Shown one piece after another: positions 61,315 through 64,000 of a DNA stretch of 64,000 bases. The notes under the pieces were generated by a model that worked only from the letters and a program-made list of their open reading frames with translations, was not told the origin of the DNA and made no database searches. The position numbers and the translations under genes were made by a program. This DNA comes from Argopecten irradians (taxonomy: Eukaryota > Mollusca > Bivalvia > Pectinida > Pectinidae), in NCBI RefSeq assembly GCF_041381155.1, contig NC_091142.1, forward strand, positions 36,009,604 through 36,073,603, written 5' to 3'. How positions within the stretch are numbered: the stretch's first letter is position 1; each line of letters begins with the position of its first letter.

Positions 61315-62944
61315 CTGTACAAAACAAACGATCGAACATGAATGAACATGTTTTGTTTACAAACACGGTCATATTTACTTTCAGTGGGGGCGGGGGGATG
61401 AAGAAATATTTGATATGATTTAACTTAGATCGATAAGTTAATAGTTTGCCTATTACTACACGATTCAATTCCAATACATTATATTACAGATACAGGCATC
61501 TAGTCAATCGGGTACTGACCATAGGCACATGCTGGTCAACATTTTATCAGACATTCCTTACGATGGTGTCAATGTGGATGTGAATTTGTGGTCAGTTTTG
61601 TGTAACATTTGATAACAGTAAAACATGAAAAGTATCAATATTACCGTTTATAACGGGTTAGTTTCGCCACTCGGGTGTTTTCGCAACTTGTACCCGAAAT
61701 AGAATATGTAATATACGCCACATGATATTTTCGCTTAAGAGGAAAATGGATTGAAATTAAAATATGTACTATATCATATATCATATTTGGCAGGTGTTGT
61801 ATTTATCTTGTTTAGTAACGTTGACGTATCGTAGTAGACGTGTTTATAACGCCTACTGACGTCAGTAATAAACGTATTACACAGGCGAGATTGTCTTTAA
61901 TGATCACTGGTGAACCGCCATGCTTATTTCATACAATAAAGACAACGTAGTGATAAAAAAGTATTCGTGTTTTATTTTTTTTCATACTGTCCACAGGTAG
62001 ACCCATTAAGTAATATCAGCTAATTTAGACTTACTCTTACTAAACTATATTCGCCAGTTAAAATATGTTATGATCAAAAAACGAAATTTAGACACTGGCG
62101 AATAAAAATCTTATCTTACCTCAAATCTCTAACTAAACTTTGATTGATAACAAATCTGCAAGTTCGTTTAATTGGTATTTTTTAATTTTTGTTGTGTTAT
62201 AATGTAACAAACCATTAAATGATGGACAGAGTTTACATTTAATATCGATACAAAATCATCAACATAATAAGGTAATTATACATCAAAAGTTTCCACATTT
62301 ATGTATAGTTTATATTGTAAATTACAGTTAAATATGAATAAACATAAGTAATTAGAACATACACATGATCATAGAATCATATATAACACAAAAAATAAAA
62401 TAAAAACAATTGAAAACCGTATTCCGAAAACAACTGAAAATTGATCGTTTTAGCGTTATGATAATGACGCGATACATATGGCCGTTATGTAAGTCAGGTA
62501 GAACGTACATTCAACATAGTCGGTATCAGGTACATGTCGCTTACACCTCATAAATTACCCTGACAGTAATAAAATAAGTCAACAAAGCCCAGCGGTAATC
62601 TACACCACGGTTTAAAGGGCCAGTATGCCCCGATCCATTAGGATCAGGATTTGGGTTAAGCTCTGATATACGGTCATTAAAGTATTTTTATTACATTACG
62701 TTCCGTGCATTGCCTACTGATGATATTTACCTGATTGTATAGAACATCTATAATATATTGATACGATTATTCCTTTGTTCTAATATGCAGCTAATGTGTT
62801 TCTCCAAAAAAATCCCTTTAAGACCAAAATATACATACGTTGTAGGCATAACTAACTAAAGTCGTATGCGATTCTATATTGGATCGTGATCAATTATACA
62901 AAGAAGTGCGTTTTCTGATATTATGCTCTACAATCTTTAAAATT
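61315..62944. other. Spacer or intron, no supported exon
   Basis: AT-rich sequence without recognisable coding exons. Confidence 0.35.
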
Positions 62945-63254
62945 GCTCAACTGCCAACAGAGCATACACGATACTCATTATTTGAACAATTTATATGCCT
63001 AATTAACACAAATTTTTTTTTTAATATTTAGTTTTTTGCTTTTTGTACATGCACAATCAGTACTTCATTCCATATGTGCCACACATTTTTTCGGGATGCA
63101 ATTAATTATTTTTGATATTTTAATCTTAAAGAAAAATTAGAAGCTTAAAAGTTTTAATGGTGGTAATGGTTACTTTTGTAACTGAAGAAAAATACTCATT
63201 TGTTTGCTCCTGTTTTGATGGAGAAAAATACCATTTTTCAGTAATGCAGCATTT
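62945..63254 (+). mobile_element. MITE family M1, copy 4
   Basis: Co-linear with copy 3: GTACATGCACAATCAGTAC, TTCGGGATGCAATTAATTA, TTTAATGGTGGTAATGG and GATGGAGAAAAATACCA are shared. The ends GCTCAACTGCCAACAGAGCA and CAGTAATGCAGCAT are diverged; TTAA follows the right end. Confidence 0.6.
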
Positions 63255-63618
63255 TTAATTGTAGTCTAGTCCTTTACTCTTCACAATGAAGTTTCCTTTT
63301 AGCTAGAGCGCTGACTTGAATGGAAGGGATTTTCTAGAAACAGACATACATAGAGATTTGAAACTACATACCTCTTTATCTTTTATGACAGGAGTGGTAC
63401 CTCCAGTTTATAAGCATTTTCCCTTGGCTAACTAGGTACATTATACTTGGGGAGGGTTTTGCGATCCCGAGAGTAGAATATTCCTATCCTTCATATCCAC
63501 TTATAAAGAAGTATTTTTCTCTCATTTTTGACGATTTATTGCAATTTTACAACTATGATATTCCTCCATCTTGAAATAGGTTCGAAGGAAACCACGACTT
63601 CAAGTCAATTCTGCATAC

Positions 63619-63676
63619 CTGAAAATTGTGTGAAATTGTCAACGCAAGTACCATTGATTGCAACCCCGCCTAGTTT
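63619..63676 (-). other. Possible 58-nt coding exon
   Basis: Minus strand: acceptor ATTTTTTCAG, then KLGGVAINGTCVDNFTQFS plus one base, then donor GTATGC. It looks exon-like but is not in phase with the candidate at 61314, so at least one exon is missing between them or it belongs to another gene. Confidence 0.35.
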
Positions 63677-64000
63677 CTGAAAAAATGATAAAATGGTACC
63701 GAGAGAGTAGTAATTGTGTTGATGCTGTAATGTCAGGCGACATGAGTGTATTGCCCTGGACCAGCCAGTGTTACACCCGTAGGTATAAAGTGTTGCAAAA
63801 TAGAATATACACAAATTGGCCAATATATTAATTTAATGCAGACGATTGAGTTATCAGGTCTGCCAACCACATTCACGACTCTTATTATATTCTGATGTTC
63901 AAAACGGCCGAGGTCTAAATATAATACACTAAAGGAGAAAAGTAATTAAAATCATATAGATGACAACAATATTGTCCTCTCAGATGTCCTATTAAAAAAA
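63677..64000. other. Window edge, nothing supported
   Basis: No feature seen. The sequence ends in an A run at the window boundary. Confidence 0.3.

Overview
The window looks like animal nuclear DNA from a mollusc, most likely a bivalve. It is AT-rich, its genes are split by GT-AG introns, and it is full of short dispersed and tandem repeats of bivalve type, including Helitron-like elements with a ~167-bp core repeat and miniature inverted-repeat elements. There are no bacterial features. The species cannot be named from sequence alone. All gene models are read by eye from splice signals, reading frame and phase; no alignment or expression data were available.

Layout: 0.46-2.89 kb holds the last three exons (+) of a large secreted protein built of fibronectin-III-like modules. 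3-14.8 kb has no convincing gene and carries a tRNA-derived SINE fragment, a foldback repeat, a MITE and a 1.7-kb degenerate satellite. 14.8-19.3 kb is a retrotransposon graveyard. It contains a + strand LINE (ORF1 intact, ORF2 endonuclease frameshifted, no RT after it), a 21-bp palindromic minisatellite where that LINE breaks off, and a heavily decayed minus-strand LINE (RT to C-terminus) split by a Helitron-like element. 19.3-46.4 kb is intergenic and holds a ~150-bp tandem family, MITEs with TTAA flanks, a second and longer Helitron-like copy, a 164-bp near-perfect hairpin and a 1.4-kb array of a 29-bp unit.

46.6-54.8 kb is the clearest gene: a complete six-exon flavin-containing monooxygenase (+, 582 aa) with a TATA box. 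Its introns carry MITEs and a 1.1-kb VNTR of a 36-bp unit. 58.5-60.0 kb (minus) holds the last two exons of a phospholipase D-like (HKD) gene. Further possible exons at 60.8, 61.3 and 63.6 kb could not be joined in phase.

The three genes show no functional link. What ties the window together is repeat biology: the same MITE families recur between and inside genes, a satellite-type monomer is carried in variable copy number by a Helitron-like element, and three of the tandem arrays have unit lengths or internal symmetry worth a closer look.
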